A stretch of DNA of 53,265 nucleotides from Microbacterium testaceum. Its GTDB lineage: Bacteria; Actinomycetota; Actinomycetes; Actinomycetales; Microbacteriaceae. Each line of letters starts with the position of its first letter. The stretch's first letter is position 1. The stretch is from the NCBI RefSeq assembly GCF_003075375.1, contig NZ_QDFT01000022.1:1-53265 (forward strand), read 5' to 3'. Under the pieces are notes generated by a model, which saw only the letters and a program-made list of their open reading frames with translations, did no database searches and was not told the origin of the DNA. Shown in pieces: positions 15,825-24,234 of the stretch. The position numbers were made by a program, and so were the translations under genes.

Positions 15825-17288
15825 ATGGACGCTCCCTCCCCCCGCGACACGACCGCGCCGACCGCCGAGCCCCAGGCAGCCGAGCCCCAGGCCGCCGAGC
15901 CCCAGGCCGACCAAACCCAGACCGTCGCCCCCAGCAACCGCAAGGCGCCGTTCCCCCGCGGGTTCCTCGACACCATCTCGACGGGGTGGGCCGAGCACCC
16001 GGCTTCGCTGCCCGTCGCGCGCGAGCAGGCCCCGTGGGCCGCCCGTCGTCGCGAGAAGGTGTCGAAGGCCTTCCCCGGCCAGCGCGTGGTCGTCCCCGCG
16101 GGCGGCCTCAAGCAGCGCAGCAACGACTGCGACTACCCCTTCCGCGCGCACTCCGCCTTCTCGCATCTCACCGGGTGGGGCAGTGACGCCGAGCCCGACG
16201 CCGTGCTCGTGTTCGAGCCGCGCGACGAGGGACACGAGGCGGTCCTGTACTTCCGTGAGCGCGCCGATCGCACGACGGCGGAGTTCTACTCGGATGCCAC
16301 GATCGGCGAGTTCTGGATCGGCCCGCGCCCCGCTCTCGACGGCGTTGCCGCCGACCTCGGCCTGACCACGGCGCACCTGGACGCGTTCTCGCCCGAGGCG
16401 GACGACCGCACGGTCGGTACCGACGACGAGCTGACGCGCTTCGTGTCCGAGCTGCGCCTGGTCAAGGACGAGTACGAGCTGGCGCAGATGGCCCTGGCCG
16501 TCGAGGTCACCGGGCGCGGCTTCGACGACGTCATCGCCGAGCTCCCCCGCATCATCGAGCACCCGCGCGGCGAGCGCGTCGTCGAGGGGGTCTTCCACCA
16601 GCGCGCCCGCTCCGACGGCAACAGCGTCGGCTACGACACGATCGCGGCCTCGGGCCCGCACGCCTGCTACCTGCACTGGACCCGCAACGACGGTCCCGTG
16701 AAGCCGGGCGACCTGATCCTGCTCGACGCCGGCGTCGAGGTCGACAGCCTGTACACGGCCGACATCACCCGCACGCTGCCCGTCTCGGGCACGTTCACCG
16801 ACATCCAGCGCCGCATCTACGAGACGGTCCGCGAGGCCGCCGACGCGTCGTTCGCCGCGGCGAAGGTCGGCGTGCCGTTCCGTCGTCTGCACGAGGCCGC
16901 GATGGAGGTCATCGCGGCCCGCGTCGCCGAGTGGGGTCTGCTGCCGGTGACGGCCGAAGAGGCCCTCGACGGCGACCGCGGCGGCCAGCACCGGCGCTAC
17001 ATGGTCCACGGCACGAGCCACCACCTCGGCATCGACGTGCACGACTGCGCCCAGGCGCGTCGCGACATGTACTACGACGGGCTGCTCGAACCGGGCATGG
17101 TGTTCACGATCGAGCCCGGCCTGTACTTCCAGATCGACGATCTGACCGTGCCCGAGGAGTACCGCGGCATCGGTGCCCGCATCGAGGACGACATCGTGAT
17201 GACGGCGGACGGTCCCGTCAACCTGTCGGCCGGCATCCCGCGCACCGCGGACGAGGTCGAGGAGTGGATCGCCCGGCTGAAGCGATGA
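15825..17288 (+). CDS. pepP: Aminopeptidase P family metalloprotease (PepP-like)
   Basis: 487 aa, M24B family; removes N-terminal residues preceding proline, cytoplasmic. The creatinase-type N-domain is followed by the pita-bread fold with metal ligands D301 (LLDAGVEVD), D313 (TADITRT), His in GTSHHLGIDVHD, Glu in TIEPGLYF and Glu in ARIEDDIVMT. Residues 14-30 hold a triple AEPQA repeat followed by a Gln/Thr-rich stretch, probably a disordered N-terminal tail. The stop overlaps the next start by 4 nt (ATGA), so the two genes are translationally coupled and may act together in peptide turnover. Confidence 0.93.
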   Translation: MDAPSPRDTTAPTAEPQAAEPQAAEPQADQTQTVAPSNRKAPFPRGFLDTISTGWAEHPASLPVAREQAPWAARRREKVSKAFPGQRVVVPAGGLKQRSNDCDYPFRAHSAFSHLTGWGSDAEPDAVLVFEPRDEGHEAVLYFRERADRTTAEFYSDATIGEFWIGPRPALDGVAADLGLTTAHLDAFSPEADDRTVGTDDELTRFVSELRLVKDEYELAQMALAVEVTGRGFDDVIAELPRIIEHPRGERVVEGVFHQRARSDGNSVGYDTIAASGPHACYLHWTRNDGPVKPGDLILLDAGVEVDSLYTADITRTLPVSGTFTDIQRRIYETVREAADASFAAAKVGVPFRRLHEAAMEVIAARVAEWGLLPVTAEEALDGDRGGQHRRYMVHGTSHHLGIDVHDCAQARRDMYYDGLLEPGMVFTIEPGLYFQIDDLTVPEEYRGIGARIEDDIVMTADGPVNLSAGIPRTADEVEEWIARLKR

Positions 17289-19066
17289 CCTTCACGCCCC
17301 CGGCACCCTTCACCTCCCGTCCCACCCTGCGGGGGACGTTCGGCATGTCGGCCTCGACGCACTGGACGGCCACCGCGACAGCGCAGGCGGTGCTCGAGCG
17401 CGGCGGCAACGCGTTCGACGCGGCCGTGGCCGGGGCGTTCGTGCTGCACGTCGTCGAGCCGCACCTGAACGGCCCCGGCGGCGACCTGGTCGCGCTGATC
17501 CGCCCGGCGGGCGCGGCCGAACCGGTCGTCCTGATGGGCCAGGGCCCGGCACCCGCGCGCGCCGACATCGCGCACTTCACCGGTCGCGGCCTCGACCTGG
17601 TCCCCGGGGCGGGCGGTCTCGCGGCCGCCGTGCCGGGGGCGGTCGACGCGTGGTTACTGCTATTGCGCGACCACGGCACGTGGGAGCTCGCCGACGTCCT
17701 CGCCTTCGCGATCGGCTACGCCCGCGACGGTCACCCCCTCGTCGCCGGTGCCGCCGCGACCATCGCGCGCGTCGCGGACCTGTTCCACGAGCGCTGGCCG
17801 ACGTCCGCCGAGAGGTGGATGCCGACCGGCTCCCCGCCCGCGCCCGACACGGTCGTGCGCAACCCGGCGTGGGCCGACGTCCTGGACGCCCTCGTCGCAG
17901 CGGGCGACCGCGACGCCGGCCGCGAGAGCCGCATCGACGCCGCCCGCGAGCGGTGGATGACCGAGGTGCTGCCCGAGGCCGCCGCGTTCGTGGCCCACCC
18001 GCACCGTCACGCCGACGGGGCGGATCATGCCGGCATCCTGGATGCCGACGACCTCCGGTCGTGGCGCGCCGGTTACGAGCCCGCGGTGACGGCGCGGTTC
18101 CGCGGGTGGGACGTCTACAAGGCGGGGACGTGGACGCAGGGGCCCGCGCTGCTGCACACGCTGCGTCTGCTGGACGACGCCGACGACGCCCGGCTCGACC
18201 CGTCGACGCCCGAGGGGGCGCATCTGCTGCTCGAGGCGCAGAAGCTGGCCTACGCCGACCGCGACGCCTGGTTCGGCGACGGCGGCGGCGCGGTCGATGC
18301 CGACGACCTGCTGTCCGACGCCTACGTGTCCGCGCGCCGCGCTCTCATCGGGCACGCGGCATCCGCAGAGCTGCGGCCCGGCTCGCCCGACGGACGCGAG
18401 CCGCGCCTGCCACCGCTGCGCACCGACCGCTTGTCGGCGGACGGGTCCACCGGCGAACCGACGGTCGACCGGTCGGGGCAGACCCGCGGCGACACCTGCC
18501 ACATCGACGTCATCGACCGGTGGGGAAACGTCGTCTCGGCCACCCCCTCGGGCGGCTGGCTGCAGTCGTCACCGACGGTCCCCGCGCTGGGGTTCTGCCT
18601 GGGCACGCGCCTGCAGGCGACCTGGCTGGTGCCCGGGCATCCGGCATCCCTCACCCCGGGGCGACGCCCGCGGACGACTCTCACCCCGACGATGCTCTCG
18701 CGCGGCGACGAGGTGATCGCGATCGGCTCCCCCGGCGGCGACCAGCAGGACCAGTGGCAGCTGCCGGTGCTGCTGCGGATGCTCGTGGGCGGCTACACCG
18801 CGCAGCAGGCGATCGACGCGCCGACGCTCAACACCACGGCGCTGATCGACTCGTTCTGGCCGCGCACGTGGGTTCCGGCCGGGGCGGCCGTCGAGGACCG
18901 CCTGGGCGACGACGTGATCGGCGCGCTCGAGGAGCGCGGCCACCGCGTCCGCCGTGCGGGCGACTGGGCGCTCGGGCGCGTCAGCGCCGTGGGACGCGAC
19001 GCCGACGGCCTGCTGTGGGCCGCGGCCAACCCGCGCGGGGCGCAGGGGTACGCGGCCGGACGCTGA
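17285..19066 (+). CDS. Gamma-glutamyltransferase family (Ntn) hydrolase
   Basis: 593 aa. GGT-family enzymes are made as a precursor that cleaves itself before a catalytic Thr. Here the processing site is GDTCHIDVID with Thr404 as the likely nucleophile, followed by SATPSGG and, later, SPGGDQQDQWQ. The N-terminal part has GGNAFDAAVAGAF and LNGPGGD, typical of the large chain. There is no signal peptide, in contrast to secreted GGT, so it is probably cytoplasmic; related proteins include acylases and oxamate amidohydrolase (HpxW), and the substrate is open. It is coupled to the aminopeptidase P gene by a 4-nt overlap. Confidence 0.88.
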   Translation: MTFTPPAPFTSRPTLRGTFGMSASTHWTATATAQAVLERGGNAFDAAVAGAFVLHVVEPHLNGPGGDLVALIRPAGAAEPVVLMGQGPAPARADIAHFTGRGLDLVPGAGGLAAAVPGAVDAWLLLLRDHGTWELADVLAFAIGYARDGHPLVAGAAATIARVADLFHERWPTSAERWMPTGSPPAPDTVVRNPAWADVLDALVAAGDRDAGRESRIDAARERWMTEVLPEAAAFVAHPHRHADGADHAGILDADDLRSWRAGYEPAVTARFRGWDVYKAGTWTQGPALLHTLRLLDDADDARLDPSTPEGAHLLLEAQKLAYADRDAWFGDGGGAVDADDLLSDAYVSARRALIGHAASAELRPGSPDGREPRLPPLRTDRLSADGSTGEPTVDRSGQTRGDTCHIDVIDRWGNVVSATPSGGWLQSSPTVPALGFCLGTRLQATWLVPGHPASLTPGRRPRTTLTPTMLSRGDEVIAIGSPGGDQQDQWQLPVLLRMLVGGYTAQQAIDAPTLNTTALIDSFWPRTWVPAGAAVEDRLGDDVIGALEERGHRVRRAGDWALGRVSAVGRDADGLLWAAANPRGAQGYAAGR

Positions 19067-19183
19067 GACGCCGCCGGACCGGGGCGGGCACCCGGGCCAC
19101 ATGACCCGGCCCGCACGAGAACGGGCGGACGGGGCCGGCTCCACCCGCCCCGCACGCCCACCCGAGAGAACGGATGGCGGCGG

Positions 19184-19852
19184 TCACCGCCCGCCGGCGA
19201 ACGCGCCGACCACCCCGGCCAGACCCGCACCGATCTGCTCGGCCGGCCGCCGCGCACCCTTGACCTCGAACGAATGGTTGCCGCCGTCGACCCACCGCAC
19301 GCGGGCGTCCTGGCACGAGGCCACCACCTCGTCGAACTGCCCCCGCGGGTCGATGAACGGATCGTTCGCGCCCTCGACGAACAGCTGGGGTACCGAGATC
19401 GCGGGCAGGTGCGCGCTGCGGGGCTTGTCGGGGCGACCCGGCGGATGCAGCGGATATCCCAGGTACACCAGTCGCGCCGGGGCGATGGCCCCCTCGGCGG
19501 CGGCGACGGATGCCATGCGCCCGCCGTACGACTTGCCCACCGCCGTGTAGTCGCCCGGCGCGTGGGCGGCGAGCCAGGCCTCGACCCCGCGCCAGGTCGC
19601 CACCGCGTGGGCGGCGGGGCCCGGCATCCGTCGTCCCGCCTCGACGTAGGGGAACACGAAGCGCAGCACGGCCACGCCGTCGGCCGTCAGGGCGTCGGCC
19701 AGCCCGACGAGGAACGGGTGCTCCATGCCGGCCCCGGCACCGTGGGCGAGGGCGACCGTGGCATGCGACTGCGCGGAAGCCGACCAGAGCCCCGACACCT
19801 CGGCGGGTCCCGCCGGCAGCTCGACGGCGATGCGGACGGGCTGCGGGGTCAC
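19184..19852 (-). CDS. Alpha/beta hydrolase, KANL3/TEX30 family
   Basis: 222 aa. Begins VTPQPVRIAVE, then VALAHGAGAGMEHPF (oxyanion-hole region), the nucleophile elbow VGKSYGGRM, and late Asp and His candidates in EGANDPFIDP and GGNHSF. These match the short dienelactone-hydrolase-like proteins of the KANL3/TEX30 group. No signal peptide; substrate unknown. The GTG start overlaps the stop of the upstream gene as GTGA, so it is translated from the same mRNA as the stress-protein gene. Confidence 0.85.
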   Translation of the reverse strand: MTPQPVRIAVELPAGPAEVSGLWSASAQSHATVALAHGAGAGMEHPFLVGLADALTADGVAVLRFVFPYVEAGRRMPGPAAHAVATWRGVEAWLAAHAPGDYTAVGKSYGGRMASVAAAEGAIAPARLVYLGYPLHPPGRPDKPRSAHLPAISVPQLFVEGANDPFIDPRGQFDEVVASCQDARVRWVDGGNHSFEVKGARRPAEQIGAGLAGVVGAFAGGR

Positions 19853-20610
19853 CGCGAGGCGGGGGTGTCGTCCGCGTCGGGACCGTCCGCGGGCGCGTCG
19901 GGACCGGAGCGGCCGGAACCGCCCGCATCGGCGGACGACGGCGCCTCGGCCGCGGGAGCCTTCGGAGCGATGCGCTCGCCGTACCGCGGCGGCTCGTCGT
20001 CGCGCGGCGCGGAGCCGGGGGCGACCGAGGGCACCGGCGGACGCGGCGGCGCGGCTTGACCCGACGGGCGGCGCTCGCCGTACTGCGGGGGCGTGGAGTC
20101 GTCGCCGACGGGGCGCGACACGGTGGAGCGCGCGGCCGTGCCGGTGGGGCCCAGGACGCCGCGCGCCTTGTGCACGCTGGTCGCGGCGACGCACACGTCG
20201 TAGTGGTCGGCGGCGACCTGCATGACCGAGGCGAAGTCGCGACGGCGACGGACGATCGAGTACGTGCCCAGGCTCAGAAGCATGCCGAGGGCCATACCGA
20301 TCAGCAGCACGCCGATGAAGGCCGAGATCTGCGCGGTCGGCGTGCCGAGCACGAAGATGAACGCGAACAGCAGACCCAGCATCAGGCCGTTCAGCGCACC
20401 CGAGCGGGCCGCCGTGGCGTAGCCGAGCTTTCCGGTGATCCGCTCGATCGAGCGCAGGCCCGAACCCACGATCGCGATGTCGCGCGCGGGAACCTCGGCG
20501 GCGATGAGCGACGAGACGGCCTTCTGCGCCTGCTCGTACGTGGGGAACGAGGCGATCTTGTCGCCGACCTCGTCGCGACCGGCACCCGGACGCTGCGCGA
20601 ACATACTCAT
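19849..20610 (-). CDS. General stress protein 17M-like membrane protein
   Basis: 253 aa. An N-terminal GSP17M (YflT-like) domain has DKIASFPTYEQAQKAVSSLI and the ferredoxin-like fold sequence DIAIVGSGLRSIERITGKL. Two transmembrane helices follow (about residues 70-90 and 95-117), then a basic loop and a long Pro/Ser/Asp-rich tail of about 100 residues that is probably disordered and cytoplasmic. Upstream, AGGATGATGAA could be a ribosome site, but CAGGAT also lies exactly 6 nt before the ATG and could be a -10. Function in stress is inferred from the family name only. Confidence 0.82.
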   Translation of the reverse strand: MSMFAQRPGAGRDEVGDKIASFPTYEQAQKAVSSLIAAEVPARDIAIVGSGLRSIERITGKLGYATAARSGALNGLMLGLLFAFIFVLGTPTAQISAFIGVLLIGMALGMLLSLGTYSIVRRRRDFASVMQVAADHYDVCVAATSVHKARGVLGPTGTAARSTVSRPVGDDSTPPQYGERRPSGQAAPPRPPVPSVAPGSAPRDDEPPRYGERIAPKAPAAEAPSSADAGGSGRSGPDAPADGPDADDTPASR

Positions 20611-20669
20611 TTCATCATCCTGTCACGCACGCCTGACCGTTCCCGAGGTGTTGCCGACGAGGTGCGGAC

Positions 20670-20675
20670 TACGCT
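20670..20675 (+). promoter_or_regulatory. -10 element TACGCT, leaderless promoter of the MgtE-like operon
   Basis: TACGCT ends 6 nt before the GTG at 20682. The promoter would drive the MgtE-like, DUF1003 and mrp genes, which overlap each other. Confidence 0.6.
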
Positions 20676-20681
20676 GTACCG

Positions 20682-21998
20682 GTGAGCACGCAAAGGGTTT
20701 TCGTCGCCCGCTTGGCGGGCTGCACGGTGTTCGACCCGGCGGGAGACCGTCTGGGCCGGGTGCGCGACGTCGTGGTGATCTACCGCGCCTCCGCCGCACC
20801 GCGCGTCGTGGGCCTCGTCGTCGAGATCCCGGGCCGTCGACATGTGTTCGTGTCCATCGGACGCGTCACCTCGATCCAGGCCGGTCAGGTCATCACGACC
20901 GGCCTCATCAACGTGCGCCGCTTCCAGCAGCGCGGCGGCGAGGTGCGCGTGATGGCCGAGATGCTCGGACGCCGCGTGAGCCTCGTCGACGGCTCGGGCT
21001 CCGCCGTGATCGAGGACGTCGCGATCGAGCGCAACCGCCTCGGCGAGTGGGACGTGGGCCAGCTGTTCCTGCGTCGCCCGCGCACGAGCGCGTCGCCCTT
21101 CGCCAAGGGCGCCACGACCTTCGCCGCCTGGGGCGAGGTGCGCGAGAACCAGACGCCCGGCGAGGCGCAGTCCGCCGAGCAGCTCGTGGCGACGTACTCC
21201 GAGCTCAAGCCCGCCGACCTGGCCAACACCCTCCTCGACCTGCCCGAGGAGCGTCTGATCGAGGTCGCAGAAGAGCTGAGCGACGACCGTCTGGCCGACG
21301 CCCTCGAAGAGATGCCCGAGGACGAGCAGGTGCACATCCTCGAGCAGCTCGGCGACGAACGCGCCGCCGACATCCTGGATGCCATGGAACCCGACGACGC
21401 CGCCGACCTGCTCGGTCAGCTGCCCGAGTCGCGCTCCGAGCAGCTGCTCGATCTGATGGAGCCCGAAGAGGCCGACGACGTCCGCGCGCTGCTGCAGTAC
21501 GGACCCGATACCGCCGGTGGTCTGATGACCCCCGAGCCCATCGTGCTGTCGGCCGACGCCACGGTCGCCGAGGCCCTGGCCCTGATCCGTCGGCACGAAC
21601 TGCACCCGGCGCTCGCGGCATCCGTGTTCATCACCCTGCCTCCGTACGAGACGCCGACCGGACGCCTGCTGGGCACCGTGCACTTCCAGCGGATGCTGCG
21701 CTACCCGCCGCACGAGCGGCTGGGCGCCATCATCGACGACACGCTCGAGCCCGTCCCCTCCGACGCCACGGCGGCCGAGGTCGCGCGCCTGCTGGCCAGC
21801 TACAACCTCGTCTCGCTCCCCGTCGTCGATCAGGCCCACCGCCTCGTCGGCTGCGTCAGCGTCGACGACGTGCTCGACTACCTGCTGCCCGACGACTGGC
21901 GCACGCACGACAGCGATGATCCGAGACCGCCGACGTCGGTCAGACCGCTCGCGACGCAGAGCATCCCCCAGATCCCGCAGACCCCGAGGAGGCGCTGA
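20682..21998 (+). CDS. Soluble MgtE N-domain/CBS-domain protein (no channel)
   Basis: 438 aa. The first 150 residues form PRC-barrel-like sequence (GDRLGRVRDVVV, VEIPGRRHVFV). Residues 160-280 carry the MgtE N-terminal superhelix with repeated LpeE/LeDmp segments, and residues 285-405 hold a CBS pair (PEPIVLSADATVAEALALI, SLPVVDQAHRLVG). The five-helix MgtE channel is missing, and the protein ends in a Pro/Arg-rich tail. It is thus a magnesium/nucleotide sensor module without its pore. Proteins of this kind occur in other actinobacteria (M. tuberculosis Rv1232c). The stop and the DUF1003 start share one base (TGATG). Confidence 0.88.
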   Translation: MSTQRVFVARLAGCTVFDPAGDRLGRVRDVVVIYRASAAPRVVGLVVEIPGRRHVFVSIGRVTSIQAGQVITTGLINVRRFQQRGGEVRVMAEMLGRRVSLVDGSGSAVIEDVAIERNRLGEWDVGQLFLRRPRTSASPFAKGATTFAAWGEVRENQTPGEAQSAEQLVATYSELKPADLANTLLDLPEERLIEVAEELSDDRLADALEEMPEDEQVHILEQLGDERAADILDAMEPDDAADLLGQLPESRSEQLLDLMEPEEADDVRALLQYGPDTAGGLMTPEPIVLSADATVAEALALIRRHELHPALAASVFITLPPYETPTGRLLGTVHFQRMLRYPPHERLGAIIDDTLEPVPSDATAAEVARLLASYNLVSLPVVDQAHRLVGCVSVDDVLDYLLPDDWRTHDSDDPRPPTSVRPLATQSIPQIPQTPRRR

Positions 21999-22543
21999 TG
22001 GCACGCAACAACAAGCAGCCGGCCCTCGATGCGCCCCGCGGGCGCACCGGTGTGCTCGCCCCTCGCACCCCCCAGCCCTCGCGCGACCGCTTCGGACGCT
22101 TCACCGAGTGGGTGGCACGCGCGATGGGCACGCCCACGTTCCTGCTGTCGCTGACACTGTTCTGCGTGGTGTGGATGGGGTGGAACTCGCTCATGCCCGA
22201 CGACCTGCGCTTCGATTCGGCCGACATCGGCTTCACCGCCCTGACGCTCGTGCTCTCGCTGCAGGCCTCGTACGCGGCCCCGCTGATCCTGCTCGCACAG
22301 AACCGGCAGGACGACCGCGACCGCGTGCAGATCGAGCAGGACCGCCAGCGCGCGGAGCGCAACCTCGCCGACACCGAGTACCTCGCCCGCGAGATCGTGG
22401 CGCTGCGCATGGCCGTGCGCGACCTGACCGACGAGGTCATCACCAAGGACACGCTGCGCACCGAGCTCAAGGCGCTGCTGGAACGCCTGGACGACCAGCC
22501 CGACACCGCCGCCCGCTCGACCGCTCCGCGAGCCACCCCGTGA
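21998..22543 (+). CDS. DUF1003 membrane protein
   Basis: 181 aa. Two transmembrane helices (about residues 47-65 and 79-105) are joined by MGWNSLMPDDLRFDSAD, followed by a charged, coiled-coil-prone segment RQDDRDRVQIEQDRQRAE, the pattern of DUF1003 proteins. The activity of the family is unknown; it is often encoded beside MgtE-like or CorA-like genes, which fits a link to divalent cation homeostasis. It overlaps its neighbours at both ends (TGATG and GTGA), so the three genes form one tightly coupled operon. Confidence 0.88.
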   Translation: MARNNKQPALDAPRGRTGVLAPRTPQPSRDRFGRFTEWVARAMGTPTFLLSLTLFCVVWMGWNSLMPDDLRFDSADIGFTALTLVLSLQASYAAPLILLAQNRQDDRDRVQIEQDRQRAERNLADTEYLAREIVALRMAVRDLTDEVITKDTLRTELKALLERLDDQPDTAARSTAPRATP

Positions 22544-23688
22544 CCGCGGCGCTCGCCGATCGCGTCCGCGACGCGGTCGCGGCCGTCACCGATCCCGAAC
22601 TGCGCCGGCCCCTCGGCGACCTCGACATGCTGCGCGAGATCACCGTCGCGGACGGTGTCGCCGACGTCGGCATCGCCCTGACGATCGTCGGGTGCCCCGC
22701 CGCGGACCGCATCGAAAGAGAGGTCCGGGATGCCGCGGCCTCGGTCGACGGGATCGACGCGGTCGAGGTGCGGGTCGGCGTCATGTCGCCCGACGAGCGC
22801 AAGGCCCTCACCGACAAGCTGCGCGGTGGTCGGGCGAAGCGCGAGATGCCGTTCGGACCCGATTCGCTCACGCGCGTGATCGCCGTGACCAGCGGCAAGG
22901 GCGGGGTCGGAAAGTCCACCGTCACCGCGAACCTCGCGGTCGCCCTGGCCGCCCGGGGCCTGCGCGTCGGGCTCATCGACGCCGACGTCCACGGCTTCTC
23001 GATCCCGGGCCTGATGGGCCTGGTCGACGCCGACGGCCTGCCCCCGGCCCCGACGCGTCTGGACGACCTGATCCTGCCGCCGGTCGCCTACGGCGTGAAG
23101 GTGATCTCGATCGGCATGTTCCTGCGCCGTCCCGGAGAGGATGCCGCGGGCGCGGTCGCCTGGAGAGGACCCATGCTGCACCGCACCGTGCAGCAGTTCC
23201 TCACCGACGTCTTCTTCGGCGACCTCGACGTGCTGCTGCTCGACATGCCGCCGGGAACCGGCGACGTCGCGATCTCGGTGGGGCAGCTGCTCCCCCACGC
23301 CGACGTCCTCGTCGTGACGACCCCGCAGGCCGCGGCCGCCGAGGTGGCGGTGCGATCGGGTCTGGTCGCGCGGCAGACGGGTCAGAGACCGATCGGCGTG
23401 ATCGAGAACATGGCCGCCATGACCCTTCCCGACGGGACGGTGCTCGACCTGTTCGGCGCCGGGGGCGGCGACGAGGTCGCGCGCGCCCTGTCGAGCGCCG
23501 ATGCCGCGGTGCCGCTGCTGGCATCCGTTCCGCTCAGCCCGGCGCTCCGCGCGGGAGGGGACGACGGGAGACCCGTGGTGCTGTCGCAGCCCGACGACCC
23601 GGCCGCCCGCGCGATCGATGCCGCCGCCGCGGCCCTCGCGGTGCGCCCGCGGGGTCTGGCCGGCAAACCGTTGCGCCTGAGCGTCTGA
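22540..23688 (+). CDS. mrp: Mrp/NBP35-family ATP-binding Fe-S carrier-like protein
   Basis: 382 aa. N-terminal MIP18/DUF59 domain (VTDPELRRPLGDLDM, TIVGCPAADRI), then the deviant Walker A GKGGVGKST near residue 125, LIDADVHGFSIPG and LLLDMPPGTGD. Mrp proteins carry Fe-S clusters using a CxxC near the C-terminus, but here that segment is IENMAAMTLPDGTVLDLFG, with no cysteine; the M. tuberculosis protein is similar as I remember it. Cluster transfer is therefore less certain than the fold. The GTG start overlaps the DUF1003 stop as GTGA. Confidence 0.88.
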   Translation: MTAALADRVRDAVAAVTDPELRRPLGDLDMLREITVADGVADVGIALTIVGCPAADRIEREVRDAAASVDGIDAVEVRVGVMSPDERKALTDKLRGGRAKREMPFGPDSLTRVIAVTSGKGGVGKSTVTANLAVALAARGLRVGLIDADVHGFSIPGLMGLVDADGLPPAPTRLDDLILPPVAYGVKVISIGMFLRRPGEDAAGAVAWRGPMLHRTVQQFLTDVFFGDLDVLLLDMPPGTGDVAISVGQLLPHADVLVVTTPQAAAAEVAVRSGLVARQTGQRPIGVIENMAAMTLPDGTVLDLFGAGGGDEVARALSSADAAVPLLASVPLSPALRAGGDDGRPVVLSQPDDPAARAIDAAAAALAVRPRGLAGKPLRLSV

Positions 23689-23703
23689 GGCCCGCGGGGC
23701 TCA

Positions 23704-23790
23704 GCCCCCGGTGGCCGAGAACGTCGGAGGCCGGTCGGGTCGGGTCGCGGCCCCGCCCCCGGTGGCCGAGACCGTCGGACCCCGGTCGGA
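23704..23790. repeat. Two copies of a ~36-bp GC-rich repeat, period 51 bp
   Basis: GCCCCCGGTGGCCGAGA begins both copies (23704 and 23755), followed by A/C, CGTCGGA and a variable base pair before CCGGTCGG. It fills the gap between the convergent mrp and tatB genes. Within a copy CCGA and TCGG can pair, so it may act as a weak hairpin barrier. Confidence 0.65.
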
Positions 23791-24162
23791 TCAGGTGGAT
23801 TCGTCGTCGAACGGCGGGCGTTCCCCCGCCACGAACGGCGTGGTGGCCGGCTTCTCGCGCGCGGCGAGGGCCGCGGCACCGGCGGCGCGCATCGTGGCCG
23901 TGGGGGTGTCGTCGAGGAGTGCCTCGCGGATGATGCGGCGCGGGTCGTACTGGCGGGGGTCGAGCTTCTTCCAGTCGACGTCGTCGAACTCGGGACCCAT
24001 CTCGTCGCGCATGCGGGTGCGCGCACCCTGCAGTGTCTCTTTCGCGCGCTTGGTGAACTTCGCCAGCGCCTCGGCGTACCGCGGAAGACGCTCGGGGCCG
24101 ATGAGCACAGCGGCGATCACGCCGATCAGCATCAGCTTCTCGATCGTGAGGCCGAAGAACAT
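23791..24162 (-). CDS. tatB: Sec-independent protein translocase subunit TatB
   Basis: 123 aa. N-terminal MFFGLTIEKLMLIGVIAAVLIGPERLP is the single TatB/TatA membrane helix with the Gly-Pro-Glu hinge; an amphipathic helix (YAEALAKFTKRAKETLQGARTR) follows and then a charged tail. The LIGPERLP hinge and the 123-aa length fit TatB better than TatA. TatB works with TatA and TatC to export folded proteins with twin-arginine signals; those partners are not in this window. The ATG is preceded by TAATCT with a 6-nt gap. Confidence 0.9.
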   Translation of the reverse strand: MFFGLTIEKLMLIGVIAAVLIGPERLPRYAEALAKFTKRAKETLQGARTRMRDEMGPEFDDVDWKKLDPRQYDPRRIIREALLDDTPTATMRAAGAAALAAREKPATTPFVAGERPPFDDEST

Positions 24163-24168
24163 GGGTCC

Positions 24169-24174
24169 AGATTA
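24169..24174 (-). promoter_or_regulatory. -10 element TAATCT, leaderless promoter of tatB
   Basis: On the minus strand TAATCT, then GGACCC, then the ATG start. The divergent O-methyltransferase -10 (TAGCCT, 24212-24217) is about 40 bp away. Confidence 0.6.
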
Positions 24175-24234
24175 CCGGCCGCGCCTCGGGGGTTCGCACC
24201 GCCGGGCCGTCTAGCCTGATGGGTGGAGGTCCAC

